From Chromatiaceae bacterium (lineage in GTDB: Bacteria > Pseudomonadota > Gammaproteobacteria > Chromatiales > Chromatiaceae): a DNA stretch of 53,661 nt. The notes under the pieces were generated by a model, which saw only the letters and a program-made list of their open reading frames with translations, searched no databases and was not told the DNA's origin. Each line of letters opens with the position of its first letter. Position 1 is the stretch's first letter. The stretch is taken from the NCBI GenBank assembly GCA_024235315.1, contig JACKMP010000010.1:1-53661 (forward strand), written 5' to 3'. A program made the position numbers and the translations under genes. Below, in pieces: positions 1 through 8,848 of this stretch.

Positions 1-1
1 C

Positions 2-700
2 TTCCTCAAGGGCCTAAAGGGAGTCTCCGATCCGGAACAGAAGCGTAAGATCATCGGCAACCTGTTCATCGACATTTTCGAAGAGGAGGCGGCCAGTCTG
101 GAGGACGTCGCGTTCCTGGCGCAGGGAACCATCTATCCGGATGTGATCGAGTCGGCGGGCGCTGCCTCGGGAAAGGCGCATGTGATCAAGTCGCATCACA
201 ATGTCGGCGGCCTGCCGGACTACATGAAGCTGCAACTGGTCGAGCCGCTGCGTGAGTTGTTCAAGGATGAGGTACGCCGTGTCGGCATGGAACTCGGTCT
301 TCCCTACGAGATGATCTATCGCCATCCATTCCCCGGACCGGGGCTGGGTGTGCGCATCCTCGGTGAAGTGAAGAAAGAGTACGCCGACATCCTGCGCCTT
401 GCAGACGCGATCTATATTGAAGAACTGCGCCGGGCCAATCTGTACGACGAGGTCAGCCAGGCATTCGCCGTGTTCCTTCCGGTCAAGTCGGTCGGCGTGG
501 TCGGTGATGCACGTCGCTACGAATATGTCGTCACCCTGCGTGCGGTAAAGACGATCGATTTCATGACTGCGAGTTTTTCACACCTGCCGTACGAGTTCCT
601 GGAAAGGGTGTCCAGCCGCATCATCAACGAGGTGGCCGGCGTTTCCCGTGTCGCCTACGACATCTCGAGCAAGCCGCCGGCGACCATCGAGTGGGAATAA
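2..700 (+). CDS. guaA: GMP synthase (glutamine-hydrolysing), C-terminal part
   Basis: This is the 3' end of a gene that begins before the window; the frame is open from base 2. GuaA converts XMP to GMP using glutamine and ATP, the last step of guanine nucleotide synthesis, in the cytoplasm. The visible 232 residues cover the end of the ATP-pyrophosphatase domain (KSHHNVGGLP) and the dimerisation domain (RHPFPGPGLGVRILGE), and finish with the typical family ending PPATIEWE. The N-terminal glutamine amidotransferase domain is outside the window. The first internal Met (base 143) is not the start. tadA follows 22 bases after the stop, so the two are probably cotranscribed. Confidence 0.97.
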   Translation, partial: FLKGLKGVSDPEQKRKIIGNLFIDIFEEEAASLEDVAFLAQGTIYPDVIESAGAASGKAHVIKSHHNVGGLPDYMKLQLVEPLRELFKDEVRRVGMELGLPYEMIYRHPFPGPGLGVRILGEVKKEYADILRLADAIYIEELRRANLYDEVSQAFAVFLPVKSVGVVGDARRYEYVVTLRAVKTIDFMTASFSHLPYEFLERVSSRIINEVAGVSRVAYDISSKPPATIEWE

Positions 701-722
701 CCACCCGGTGACGACGTCTTCA

Positions 723-1169
723 ATGGATGAAGACTTCATGCGTCGTGCGCTGGCGCTGGCGCACGAGGCGCAGGTGCATGGCGAGGTACCGGTGGGTGCG
801 CTCGTCGTCGCCGATGGTGCGATCATCGGCGAGGGCTGGAACCGTCCGATCGGCAGCAACGACCCGACCGCACATGCCGAGATCGTGGCGTTGCGTGCGG
901 CGTCCATGGCAATCGGCAACTATCGACTGCCTGGGACCACCTTGTACGTGACGCTGGAACCTTGTCCGATGTGCGCAGGTGCAATTGTGCATGCGCGCGT
1001 GCAGCGGGTGGTCTACGCGGCGACCGACCCGCGTGCCGGCGCTGCGGGCAGCAGGTTCGATCTGCTTCCGTCCGATGAACGGTTCAATCACTACACCTGC
1101 TGTGAGGGCGGTGTGCTGGCAGAAGAGAGTTCCACAATGTTGAAGGACTTCTTCCGCCAGCGCCGCTGA
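723..1169 (+). CDS. tadA: tRNA-specific adenosine deaminase TadA
   Basis: TadA deaminates the wobble adenosine A34 to inosine in tRNA-Arg(ACG); it is an essential cytoplasmic zinc enzyme. The 148-residue product has the cytidine/deoxycytidylate deaminase core: HAE with zinc ligand H51 and proton shuttle E53, and PCPMC with zinc ligands C81 and C84. The length fits the family. An upstream start at 648 would overlap guaA by 53 bases and add a low-complexity Arg/Ser tail, so the ATG at 723 (MDEDFMRRAL) is preferred. It lies between guaA and a metallo-hydrolase gene and is probably in the guaA transcript. Confidence 0.96.
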   Translation: MDEDFMRRALALAHEAQVHGEVPVGALVVADGAIIGEGWNRPIGSNDPTAHAEIVALRAASMAIGNYRLPGTTLYVTLEPCPMCAGAIVHARVQRVVYAATDPRAGAAGSRFDLLPSDERFNHYTCCEGGVLAEESSTMLKDFFRQRR

Positions 1170-1196
1170 ATGTTTCTTTGCCTGGAGGCACCTTCA

Positions 1197-2147
1197 TTGA
1201 AGATTGCGTTTTCGCTCGTCGCGCTGCTGCTGTCATCCGGTCTGTTGGCTGCGCCCGACTACCCACCGGTCACGGTCGACGTCGCGGTGACCAGGGTTTC
1301 CGATCATACCTACTACGCGCTGGGCGCCGCTGGCACGGCGACCGAGAACCAGGGATTCATCTCGAATGCCGGCTTCGTGATCACCGATGCCGGCGTGGTC
1401 GTGTTCGACAGCCTGGGTTCGCCGTCGCTGGCGTGGGCCCTGCGTCAGCGTATCCGTGAGTTGACCGACCAGCCGGTAGTCAAAGTGATTGTCAGTCACT
1501 ACCACGCCGACCACGTGTACGGCCTGCAGGTGTTCCAGGATGAAGGCGCCGAGATCATCGCGCCGCGCGGCGCCTATGAATACCTCGCTTCCAACGCGGC
1601 AGCCGAACGTCTCAACGAACGGCGGTTCTCACTCGACCCCTGGGTCAACGACGACACGCGGTTGGTGCGGCCCGACCGGGTGATCGAAAAGGAATACCGC
1701 TTTTCCCTGGGCGGTATGGATTTTCAGCTCAACTACCTGGGCAGTGCGCACTCTGATGGTGACATGACGCTGTACGTCGTGCAGGACCGGGTGCTGTTTT
1801 CCGGCGATATCATATTCGAAGGGCGCGTGCCTTTTGTCGGTGATGCAGATACCAAACGCTGGCTGGAGACCCTGCAGGCGCTTGAAACCGGTGATCTGGT
1901 CGCGCTGGTTCCCGGCCACGGGCCGGCGGCGCGCAATCCGGTCGAGGCGGTCGCCGGGACCAGGGAATACCTGGCCTATCTGCGCGAGGTGATGGGTGCC
2001 GCGGTCGACGAGTTGCAGGATTTCGCCAGTGCCTATGATGCGGCCGACTGGAGTCGCTTCGAGCAGTTGCCGGCATTCGAAGCGGCTAACCGGCGCAATG
2101 CCTACCAGGTTTTCCTGTCGATGGAGGCCGAGGCGTTCCAGAAGTAG
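1197..2147 (+). CDS. Exported metallo-beta-lactamase-fold hydrolase
   Basis: A secreted MBL-fold protein of about 316 residues. A TTG at 1197 is preceded by GGAGG (1184-1188) at 8-base spacing and yields a clean signal peptide (MKIAFSLVALLLSSGLLAAP); the longer ORF from 1170 spoils it. Metal-binding motifs in order are SHYHADH (the HxHxDH signature), GSAHSDGD, the region around LFSGDIIF, and VPGHGP. It resembles the SoxH / quinoprotein-relay MBL hydrolases of sulfur and methylotrophic bacteria and the B3-like periplasmic hydrolases. The substrate cannot be read from sequence. Its stop faces gltA convergently across a hairpin. Confidence 0.85.
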   Translation: MKIAFSLVALLLSSGLLAAPDYPPVTVDVAVTRVSDHTYYALGAAGTATENQGFISNAGFVITDAGVVVFDSLGSPSLAWALRQRIRELTDQPVVKVIVSHYHADHVYGLQVFQDEGAEIIAPRGAYEYLASNAAAERLNERRFSLDPWVNDDTRLVRPDRVIEKEYRFSLGGMDFQLNYLGSAHSDGDMTLYVVQDRVLFSGDIIFEGRVPFVGDADTKRWLETLQALETGDLVALVPGHGPAARNPVEAVAGTREYLAYLREVMGAAVDELQDFASAYDAADWSRFEQLPAFEAANRRNAYQVFLSMEAEAFQK

Positions 2148-2157
2148 TGGACGAAAC

Positions 2158-2178
2158 CGCCGGGCCGTGCGCCCGGCG
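2158..2178. terminator. Hairpin between convergent genes
   Basis: A perfect 8-bp inverted repeat, CGCCGGGC / GCCCGGCG with a 5-base loop, sits in the 46-base gap between the metallo-hydrolase (plus) and gltA (minus). There is no clear T-run on either side, so it is a candidate bidirectional terminator or 3'-stabilising stem only. Confidence 0.5.
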
Positions 2179-2193
2179 TCACCCAGGCTTTGT

Positions 2194-3483
2194 TCAGCCC
2201 CTGTCCGCCAGAGGGACGTAGTCTGTCTGCAGGTTGCCCGTATAGATCTGGCGCGGTCTTGCGATCTTGCCGCCTTGCTCCTGGCTCTGCTCCCACCAGT
2301 GCGCGATCCAACCGGGCAGGCGGCCGATTGCAAACAGCACAGTGAACATATCCGCCGGGATGCCGATCGCGCGCATGATGATGCCGCTATAGAAGTCCAC
2401 GTTCGGGTACAGCTTGCGGTCGACGAAATACGGGTCGCGCAACGCGATCTCTTCGAGGCGGCGTGCGATGTCGAGCAGTGGGTCCGGTTTTCCCAGGCGT
2501 TCGAGCAGCCGCTCGGTGACGGTGCGCAGCATCTGGGCGCGTGGGTCGAAGTTCTTGTACACGCGATGACCGAAGCCCATCAGGCGTACCTTGCTGCCCT
2601 TGCTCTTTGCCATGCTCACGTACTCGTCGGGCGTGATGTTGCCTTTATGGATCTGTTCGAGCATTTCGAGCACCGCGACATTTGCCCCTCCGTGCAGCGG
2701 CCCCCACAGGGCGCATACGCCGGCGGCGCATGAGGCGAACAGATTGGCCCGACTGGAGCCGACCATGCGAACCGTCGAGGTAGAGCAGTTCTGCTCATGG
2801 TCGGCGTGCAGGATCAGAACAAGATTGAGGGCGTCACGGACTGTTTCGTCGCAGACATACTGGTCGAATGGTTGCGAGAACATCATGTGCAGGAAGTTCG
2901 GCACATAACGCAGGCGTGGGTCGGGGTAGTTGTACGGTTTGCCAACCGAGTGGCGATAGGCGTACGCGGCAATCGTGCGGATCTTGCTGATCAGCCGTGC
3001 CGCCGCCATGCGGAACTGGTCTTCGTCATCGAGTTCGTGCAGGTCAGGGTGAAAGCACGACAGCGCATTGATCATCGCCGACAGGATCGCCATCGGTGGC
3101 GCGGTGCGCGGAAAGCCCTCGAAATGATGCTTCATCCCTTCGTCCAGATTGGCGAAACGGGTGAGGTCATCGGCAAAGCTGGTGTACTGGGCGGCGGTCG
3201 GCAGCTGCCCGAAGATCAGCAGCCAGGCGACCTCGACAAAGTTTGGCGAGGTCGCGAACTGCTCGATCGGGATGCCACGATAGCGCAGAATGCCGTTTTC
3301 ACCGTCGATGAAGGTGATGTCACTCAGGCAGCTGCCGGTATTACCGTATCCCGGGTCGAGCGTGATATGGCCGGTGCGTTCGCGCAGGTCGCGGATATCG
3401 ATCGCACGTTCACCCTCCACCCCGGTGATGATCGGCAGTTCATGGTTTACCCCGTCGAGGATCAGGGTGGCTTGGTCGGACAT
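2194..3483 (-). CDS. gltA: Citrate synthase (type II)
   Basis: Condenses acetyl-CoA and oxaloacetate to citrate at the entry of the TCA cycle. The 429-residue product has the catalytic residues of the family in context: His in LHGGANVAV, His in MGFGHRVYK and Asp in NVDFYSG. The length and the N-terminal beta-strand domain (MSDQATLILDG) match the NADH-sensitive hexameric enzyme of Gram-negative bacteria. The start is the ATG at 3483; the longer reading to 3501 begins with TTG and adds six residues not seen in the family. It is transcribed in the same direction as mltF, 112 bases upstream, probably from its own promoter. Confidence 0.96.
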   Translation of the reverse strand: MSDQATLILDGVNHELPIITGVEGERAIDIRDLRERTGHITLDPGYGNTGSCLSDITFIDGENGILRYRGIPIEQFATSPNFVEVAWLLIFGQLPTAAQYTSFADDLTRFANLDEGMKHHFEGFPRTAPPMAILSAMINALSCFHPDLHELDDEDQFRMAAARLISKIRTIAAYAYRHSVGKPYNYPDPRLRYVPNFLHMMFSQPFDQYVCDETVRDALNLVLILHADHEQNCSTSTVRMVGSSRANLFASCAAGVCALWGPLHGGANVAVLEMLEQIHKGNITPDEYVSMAKSKGSKVRLMGFGHRVYKNFDPRAQMLRTVTERLLERLGKPDPLLDIARRLEEIALRDPYFVDRKLYPNVDFYSGIIMRAIGIPADMFTVLFAIGRLPGWIAHWWEQSQEQGGKIARPRQIYTGNLQTDYVPLADRG

Positions 3484-3595
3484 GGTCGGGCACTCATGCA
3501 AGCTAAACGGTTGAGCTACAGCTTATCGCCCTTTCAGCAGGTCGGTGCAATAGCCGGCGGAGGCAAGACCCAAAATCGCCGGCAGACCCGGTGTA

Positions 3596-5029
3596 CTAGT
3601 CCGCATCCGCGGTCATCAGGCGCTGCAGTGTCTTGCGGTCGTTGGTGGTGGTGAACCAGACCAGCAGGTCATAGTAGTTGCGGATTCTGTCGACGTAGTC
3701 GACTGGCTCCTGTCCACGTGCAAAGCCGTGCTTGAGTGTCTTGTAGTAGGCCTTGTCTGCCAGCAGCGGCAGGCGCTGCTTGACCTCGAACCAGAGGTCG
3801 GGGCTGGCGCCGTCGCGCTCGGTGAGGATCCGTGCGTCTTCCAGATGGCCGAAGCCGATGTTGTAGCCGGCGAGGGTCAGCCACAGTCGGTTCGGCTCCT
3901 GGATGCGTTCCGGGATCTTCTTCTCCACCACGCGCAGATAGCGCGCGCCACCGGTGATGCTCTGCTGCGGGTCGCTGCGGTCGGTGATGCCCATCTGCTG
4001 CGCCGTCGATTGGGTCAACATCATGACGCCGCGAACGCCGGTCGGCGAAACCGCGTCGGCCCGCCAGTGCGATTCCTGGTAGCCGATCGCCGCGAGCAGG
4101 CGCCAATCGATGCCTGTCTGCTGGGCCGCCTGTTCGAAATAGGCGCGGAATTGCGGCAGGCGGTCGCGAACGTGGCGCCAGAACTCGCGTGTGTCGACGA
4201 AGTTGAGGCGGTCGGAATGGCCGAAATAGCGTGCGCGCAGGCGTTCCAGGCGGCCGTCCTGATGGACCAGATCCAGGAACGCGTTGGCGGCATCGAGCAG
4301 ACTGTCGTCGCCGTTGCGGCTGAACGCCCAGCCCAATGGCTGCGACTCGGTGAGGTCGAACGCCACCGCAGTATGCTGGAAGACCCGCCGACTCAGCGTG
4401 GCGGTATGCGAGTCGGCCAGTGTCAGGCGAAAGTTGCCCAGGTCAACCTCGCTCAGCAGGCGTTCGGTACTGATGTCGTCATGTGTCTGCCAGGTCAGAC
4501 CCGGACGCTGCGTGGCGCGCAATTCGGCCAGGTGCTCGTCATGACTGGAGCCGGCGACGACGTGGAGGTCGCCGGCGGCAATGTCGTCGAAGGATCGCGG
4601 ACGCGCGCTGCCGCGGCGGTAGATGACCTGCTCGGTGACGAATTCATACGGTGTGGAAAAGCGCACCCTGAGCTCGCGAGCGGGTGTGATGGCGAGTCCG
4701 GCCGCGGCCATGTGCACCACGCCGCGTTCGGTGGCCTGCAGCAGGGCCTCGACCGTGCGTGGGAACAGCGGCCGCACCTCGACTCCCAGGTGCCGGGCGA
4801 ATTCTCGTACGAGTGCGTATTCGAAGCCGTCCGGCCCGTCGGCACCCTGGTAGTAAGCGGCAGGACTCTGCCGGGTGGCGACCACCAGCACGCCGTTTTT
4901 CTGTACGTGCTGCAGGACCGACAGCGGCTCGTGCCGCAGCAGGAAAAACACCCCGGCCAAGCCGGTGAACAGCAGGCAGCCGGCAACCACGACAGCGACC
5001 CTGCGTTGCGTCGATGCAGACGCCTGCAT
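3596..5029 (-). CDS. mltF: Membrane-bound lytic murein transglycosylase F
   Basis: Cleaves the MurNAc-GlcNAc bond of peptidoglycan, leaving 1,6-anhydro ends, at the inner face of the outer membrane or in the periplasm. The N-terminal hydrophobic segment (about residues 11-32) is followed by a periplasmic solute-binding protein type 3 domain (about 40-270) and an SLT domain (from about 300). The catalytic Glu lies in GYQESHW near residue 319, followed by GVMMLTQSTA. This two-domain order defines MltF. The ATG at 5029 is used; the preceding in-frame TTG (5032) adds one residue. hrpB starts divergently 109 bases away. Confidence 0.93.
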   Translation of the reverse strand: MQASASTQRRVAVVVAGCLLFTGLAGVFFLLRHEPLSVLQHVQKNGVLVVATRQSPAAYYQGADGPDGFEYALVREFARHLGVEVRPLFPRTVEALLQATERGVVHMAAAGLAITPARELRVRFSTPYEFVTEQVIYRRGSARPRSFDDIAAGDLHVVAGSSHDEHLAELRATQRPGLTWQTHDDISTERLLSEVDLGNFRLTLADSHTATLSRRVFQHTAVAFDLTESQPLGWAFSRNGDDSLLDAANAFLDLVHQDGRLERLRARYFGHSDRLNFVDTREFWRHVRDRLPQFRAYFEQAAQQTGIDWRLLAAIGYQESHWRADAVSPTGVRGVMMLTQSTAQQMGITDRSDPQQSITGGARYLRVVEKKIPERIQEPNRLWLTLAGYNIGFGHLEDARILTERDGASPDLWFEVKQRLPLLADKAYYKTLKHGFARGQEPVDYVDRIRNYYDLLVWFTTTNDRKTLQRLMTADAD

Positions 5030-5138
5030 CAATGAGTCCGCCTTACCGCCAGCGGCCGGCTGAGGCTATAGTTGTGGTTCACCTTGAGTCTCTGTACGGG
5101 TGCGGCTGGCCGCGTTCGCGAACCCCGGAAGATAGTCA

Positions 5139-7667
5139 TTGCCGCGACAAAAATCCACCCGCAACGGACTGCCTGAACTGCCGGTACGCACGGCAGTCGC
5201 GGCGCTGCGGTCAGCGCTGTTGCGTGGGCATGCGGTACTGACCGCTGAGCCTGGTTCCGGCAAGACGACGCTGATCCCGCTGTTGCTGCTGGACGAGCAG
5301 TGGCTGACCGGGCGCAGCATTCTGATGCTCGAGCCCAGGCGGCCCGCTGCACGCATGGCGGCACGGCGCATGGCGCAGCTGCTCGGCGAAGAGGTCGGCG
5401 GCACGGTCGGCTACCAGGTGCGCTTCGAGCGAAAGATCTCGGAATCCACCCGGATCGAGGTCCTGACCGAGGGTCTGCTGTTGCGCCGTCTGCAGAATGA
5501 CCCGGAACTGGGCGGCGTCGGCCTGCTGATCTTCGATGAATTTCATGAACGCAGTCTTGTCGGTGATTTGTCGCTGGCACTTGGCCTGGACGTTGCCGCC
5601 GGACTGCGTGAAGACCTGCGCCTGCTGGTGATGTCGGCAACACTGGATGCACAGCCGCTCGCAGACCTGCTGCAGGCGCCGGTGGTCACTGCCCTGGGCC
5701 GGCAACACCCTGTTGACGTGATCCACATGCCGCAGGACGCCGATCCACGTGACCCGACACCGGCCTGCCTGCGCGCATTGGGCCAGGCGCTCGAATGCAG
5801 CAATGGTGATGTCCTTGTGTTCCTGCCGGGGCGGCGCGAGATCGAGCGCATGCGCCAGGCAGTCGAGACGCAATCGGGTGCGGGGCTGGATGTTCTCACG
5901 CTGTTCGGCGATATGCCGGCTGCTGCGCAGGACATGGTACTCAGGGGGGGAGGCGGTGTGCGGCGCCGGGTGATCCTGGCGACCGACATTGCCGAGACGA
6001 GCCTGACCATCGAGGGGGTGCAGGCGGTGGTGGACAGCGGGCTGGCACGCCGACCGGTGTTCGATCCCAATACCGGGCTTACACGTCTGCAGACGCAATG
6101 GATCAGCAGGGCTTCGGCTCAGCAGCGCGCCGGGCGTGCCGGCCGGCTGGGACCAGGTCAATGCCTGCGCGTGTGGACCCCGGCGCGCCATGCGCGTCTG
6201 GCCGAATGGACGCCGCCGGAGATCACCGAGGCGGATCTCGCCGGCCTGGTCCTGGAGTTGGCCAACTGGGGTGTCACCGATCCCGGGCAACTGCGGTGGC
6301 TGGACCTGCCGCCGCCGGCCCACTGGCAGCAGGCGGTCGGCCTGCTGCGCCAGCTCGGCGCGCTCGATGCGGAGGCACGCATTACCAAGACCGGGCGTGG
6401 CATGGCGCGGTTTCCAGCACACCCGCGCCTGGCACATGTGTTGGTGTCGGCGGTCGGCAGGCAAGACCAGGCAGTGGCCGCTGAGGTGGTCGCGCTGCTG
6501 TCCGAGCGTGACCCCCTCGGTCGCACGCCGATGCAACAGCGCAGTGCCGATATCACCCTTCGCATCGATGCCCTGGCCGCGCTGGGTGGACATGCACAGT
6601 TGCCCTCCGGCTTCGATGCGACGGCGCTGCGCCGAATCGAGCAGGCGGCACGGCAGTTCCGCCAGCTGTGTCCAGCGGCTCCCGACGAAAACGGGCCGGT
6701 TCTGGATGCGGCGAGGTGCCTGGCGTTGGCGTACCCGGACCGGGTGGCGATGGCTGCCTCGACTGACGGTCGCCGCTACCTGATGCGCAACGGTCGTGCT
6801 GCGCTGCTCGATGAGACCGACCCGCTGCGTGGCAGTCCGTTCCTTGCGATTGCGGCGGTTGACGCGGGAATGCGTGAGGGTGTCGTCTGGCTGGCCGCAG
6901 CCTTGGATCTTGCACAGTTCGAGTCGCTGTTCGGTGCACAGATCATTGCGGGCCGCGAGGTGCGCTGGGATGAGCGCCAGGGTGACGTGGTTGCGCGATC
7001 CGTACGCCGGCTGGACGCCCTGGTGTTGAGCGACACGGCGGTGGCGTTGCATCCCGACGACCCGGTTGCGGCGTTGCTGTTCGCGCAGATCCGTGAACAG
7101 GGGCTGGCGGCGTTCTTCTCCGATTCAATCGACCTGAGGGCCCGCGTGCAGCTGCTGGCGCAGGTCGACAAGGCGGGAGGGTGGCCCGATTTCACCGAGC
7201 AGGGCATCCTGGCCAACCTCGAGACGTGGTTGCTGCCGTGGATGAAGCGCGGCGAAGGCGCGCGTCAGCTGCGTGCGCTGCGTCTCGACGAGGTGCTCCT
7301 CGGGGTGCTCGGCTGGGAACGCGCACAGCGCCTGGATCAACTGCTGCCGACACACTTCGACACCGCGGCGGGTACGCGAAGACGTATCGAGTACCGCGAA
7401 GACGCCCTGCCGCTGCTGGCGCTGCCGTTGCAGGAGATGCTTGGTTGCAGTGACGGTCCCGTGCTGGCCGGGGGCAGGGTCCGGGTGTTGCTGCACCTGT
7501 TGTCACCGGCCGGGCGGCCGTTGCAGGTCACATCGGATCTGGCGGCGTTCTGGGCGGGGGCCTATGCCGAGGTGAAAAAAGAGATGCGTGGTCGCTATCC
7601 GAAACACTTCTGGCCCGATGACCCGGCCGCTGCCAGGGCGACGCGTTTCACCAAACGCAGGATGTAA
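5139..7667 (+). CDS. hrpB: ATP-dependent RNA helicase HrpB
   Basis: A DEAH-box helicase of the HrpB family (842 residues; E. coli HrpB is about 809). The helicase motifs are in order: Walker A EPGSGKTT near residue 37, DEFH in IFDEFHERS (motif II, variant of DEAH), MSATLD (motif III), TDIAETSLTIEG (motif V), QQRAGRAGR (motif VI), then the helicase-associated and HrpB-specific C-terminal domain ending in HFWPDDPAAA. The start is a TTG at 5139 with GGAAGA 6 bases upstream; no ATG lies near the conserved N-terminus. Its exact RNA substrate is not established in most bacteria. It ends 4 bases before the convergent regulator gene. Confidence 0.93.
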   Translation: MPRQKSTRNGLPELPVRTAVAALRSALLRGHAVLTAEPGSGKTTLIPLLLLDEQWLTGRSILMLEPRRPAARMAARRMAQLLGEEVGGTVGYQVRFERKISESTRIEVLTEGLLLRRLQNDPELGGVGLLIFDEFHERSLVGDLSLALGLDVAAGLREDLRLLVMSATLDAQPLADLLQAPVVTALGRQHPVDVIHMPQDADPRDPTPACLRALGQALECSNGDVLVFLPGRREIERMRQAVETQSGAGLDVLTLFGDMPAAAQDMVLRGGGGVRRRVILATDIAETSLTIEGVQAVVDSGLARRPVFDPNTGLTRLQTQWISRASAQQRAGRAGRLGPGQCLRVWTPARHARLAEWTPPEITEADLAGLVLELANWGVTDPGQLRWLDLPPPAHWQQAVGLLRQLGALDAEARITKTGRGMARFPAHPRLAHVLVSAVGRQDQAVAAEVVALLSERDPLGRTPMQQRSADITLRIDALAALGGHAQLPSGFDATALRRIEQAARQFRQLCPAAPDENGPVLDAARCLALAYPDRVAMAASTDGRRYLMRNGRAALLDETDPLRGSPFLAIAAVDAGMREGVVWLAAALDLAQFESLFGAQIIAGREVRWDERQGDVVARSVRRLDALVLSDTAVALHPDDPVAALLFAQIREQGLAAFFSDSIDLRARVQLLAQVDKAGGWPDFTEQGILANLETWLLPWMKRGEGARQLRALRLDEVLLGVLGWERAQRLDQLLPTHFDTAAGTRRRIEYREDALPLLALPLQEMLGCSDGPVLAGGRVRVLLHLLSPAGRPLQVTSDLAAFWAGAYAEVKKEMRGRYPKHFWPDDPAAARATRFTKRRM

Positions 7668-7671
7668 GCAC

Positions 7672-8469
7672 TCAGGCGTCGAGGATGTTGCGCACCAGCT
7701 GACGCACCATCGCAGGTTCGAACGGTTTGTCACAGATCGCCGACACACCGCTCTGCTGCACCGCGGCCAGCCGGTTCTGGTTGGATTCGCTGGTGACCAT
7801 CAGCACGGGCAGCGAGGACTGGGTCGACTCGGTGCGGATGTGGTCGATCAGCTCTTTGCCGTCCATGCGCGGCATGTTGTAGTCGGTGACGATGAAATCG
7901 TAGTAGTTCTGTTCAATCATCTCCAACCCGCGCAGGCCGTCTTCCGCATGATCGATGCGCCGGATGCCGAGAGAATGCAGGACCCGTGTGATGTGCTTAC
8001 GCGACAAAGCGCTGTCATCCACCACCAGGACCTGCAGCGCATCGGCGTCCAGGTCGGCAATTTCGTGTACGCTGTCGTCGAGCATGTCGATGGTTGTTGC
8101 GAGCGCGGTGCGCAGCTCGGCGGCCGAAAACGGTTTCGGCAGTATGCCGACCACGCCTGCCTGGCGGATCGGGTCGAGATAGCGAAAGCGCGTCTCGCTT
8201 GAGATCAACATGAAAGGTGTGTCGGAGAAATCCGCTGATTCGCGAATCCGGTGTACCAGGTCCGTGCCTGTCATGTCGGGCAGGTAGAGTGAGCTGATCA
8301 CCAGGTCGGGCGATTGTGCCGCCAGTCGCACCAGCGCGTCCGCACCGCTGCCGCATTCGATGGTAGCGTGAATTCCGTTTTCCTGCAGCGCACGGCAGAT
8401 GATCCGCCGCTGCGTCGGCGAGGGCTCTACGACCAGGACTGCGAGTTCGGGCAGGCTGATATCCGCCAT
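7672..8469 (-). CDS. Double-receiver response regulator, first receiver degenerate
   Basis: A 265-residue cytoplasmic protein made only of two CheY-like receiver domains. The second (about 145-265) is complete: VVDDS acidic pair, phospho-acceptor D196 in VTDYNMPRMDG, Ser/Thr in MVTSES and K248 in CDKPFE. The first (about 8-125) keeps K112 (LPKPF) and LISSE but has E-P instead of the acidic pair (VVEPS) and Ser60 where the phospho-acceptor Asp should be (VISSLYLPDMTG). It should therefore not be phosphorylated in the usual way. No output domain and no adjacent kinase are present. The start is the ATG at 8469; the ORF opens further upstream but that part is antisense to the DUF2970 gene. Confidence 0.88.
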   Translation of the reverse strand: MADISLPELAVLVVEPSPTQRRIICRALQENGIHATIECGSGADALVRLAAQSPDLVISSLYLPDMTGTDLVHRIRESADFSDTPFMLISSETRFRYLDPIRQAGVVGILPKPFSAAELRTALATTIDMLDDSVHEIADLDADALQVLVVDDSALSRKHITRVLHSLGIRRIDHAEDGLRGLEMIEQNYYDFIVTDYNMPRMDGKELIDHIRTESTQSSLPVLMVTSESNQNRLAAVQQSGVSAICDKPFEPAMVRQLVRNILDA

Positions 8470-8614
8470 TGGCGTTCTCTGCGACAAAGGTATGCAGACA
8501 TCTAGCGGCGGTTCGGTACGCGCCTTTAAATACCCTGTGGCCGGCGGACGCCCCGCTGCATTTCTGGCAGACTGGCCGGCCTGTATGATGTTGACGAAAT
8601 TCGTTGGAGTGGAT

Positions 8615-8830
8615 GTGTCGGACGAAAACCAAAAACTGTCGTTTCTGCAGGTGCTCGGCAGCGTCGTGTCGTCGTTCTTCGGGGTGCAGAAAAACGCGAC
8701 CCGGGAGCGTGATTTCAAACGCGGACGGGCGCGCGATTTCATTTTCGTCGGCATTCTGCTGACCCTGGTTTTCATCCTTGCGGTGTGGGGTGTGGTGCAG
8801 CTCGTGATGAGCGTCGCCGTCAAAGGCTGA
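8615..8830 (+). CDS. DUF2970 small membrane protein
   Basis: A 71-residue protein of the DUF2970 family, widespread in gamma- and betaproteobacteria and of unknown function. Family features seen are a SFLQVLGSVVSSFFGVQ opening, the charged NxxRERDFKRGR stretch, and one C-terminal transmembrane helix (about residues 42-66, FIFVGILLTLVFILAVWGVVQL). The GTG at 8615 is chosen because TTGGAG lies 5 bases upstream and the N-terminus MSDENQKLSF fits relatives; ATG codons at 8585 and 8588 would add ten residues. It is divergent from the double-receiver gene and convergent with the GTPase pair. Confidence 0.8.
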   Translation: MSDENQKLSFLQVLGSVVSSFFGVQKNATRERDFKRGRARDFIFVGILLTLVFILAVWGVVQLVMSVAVKG

Positions 8831-8848
8831 GTATGGCGGGCCCGACGA

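Noticed and set aside
3728..5035. 435-codon plus-strand ORF opposite mltF
   Set aside because: Antisense shadow of a well-supported gene; no ribosome site or domain.
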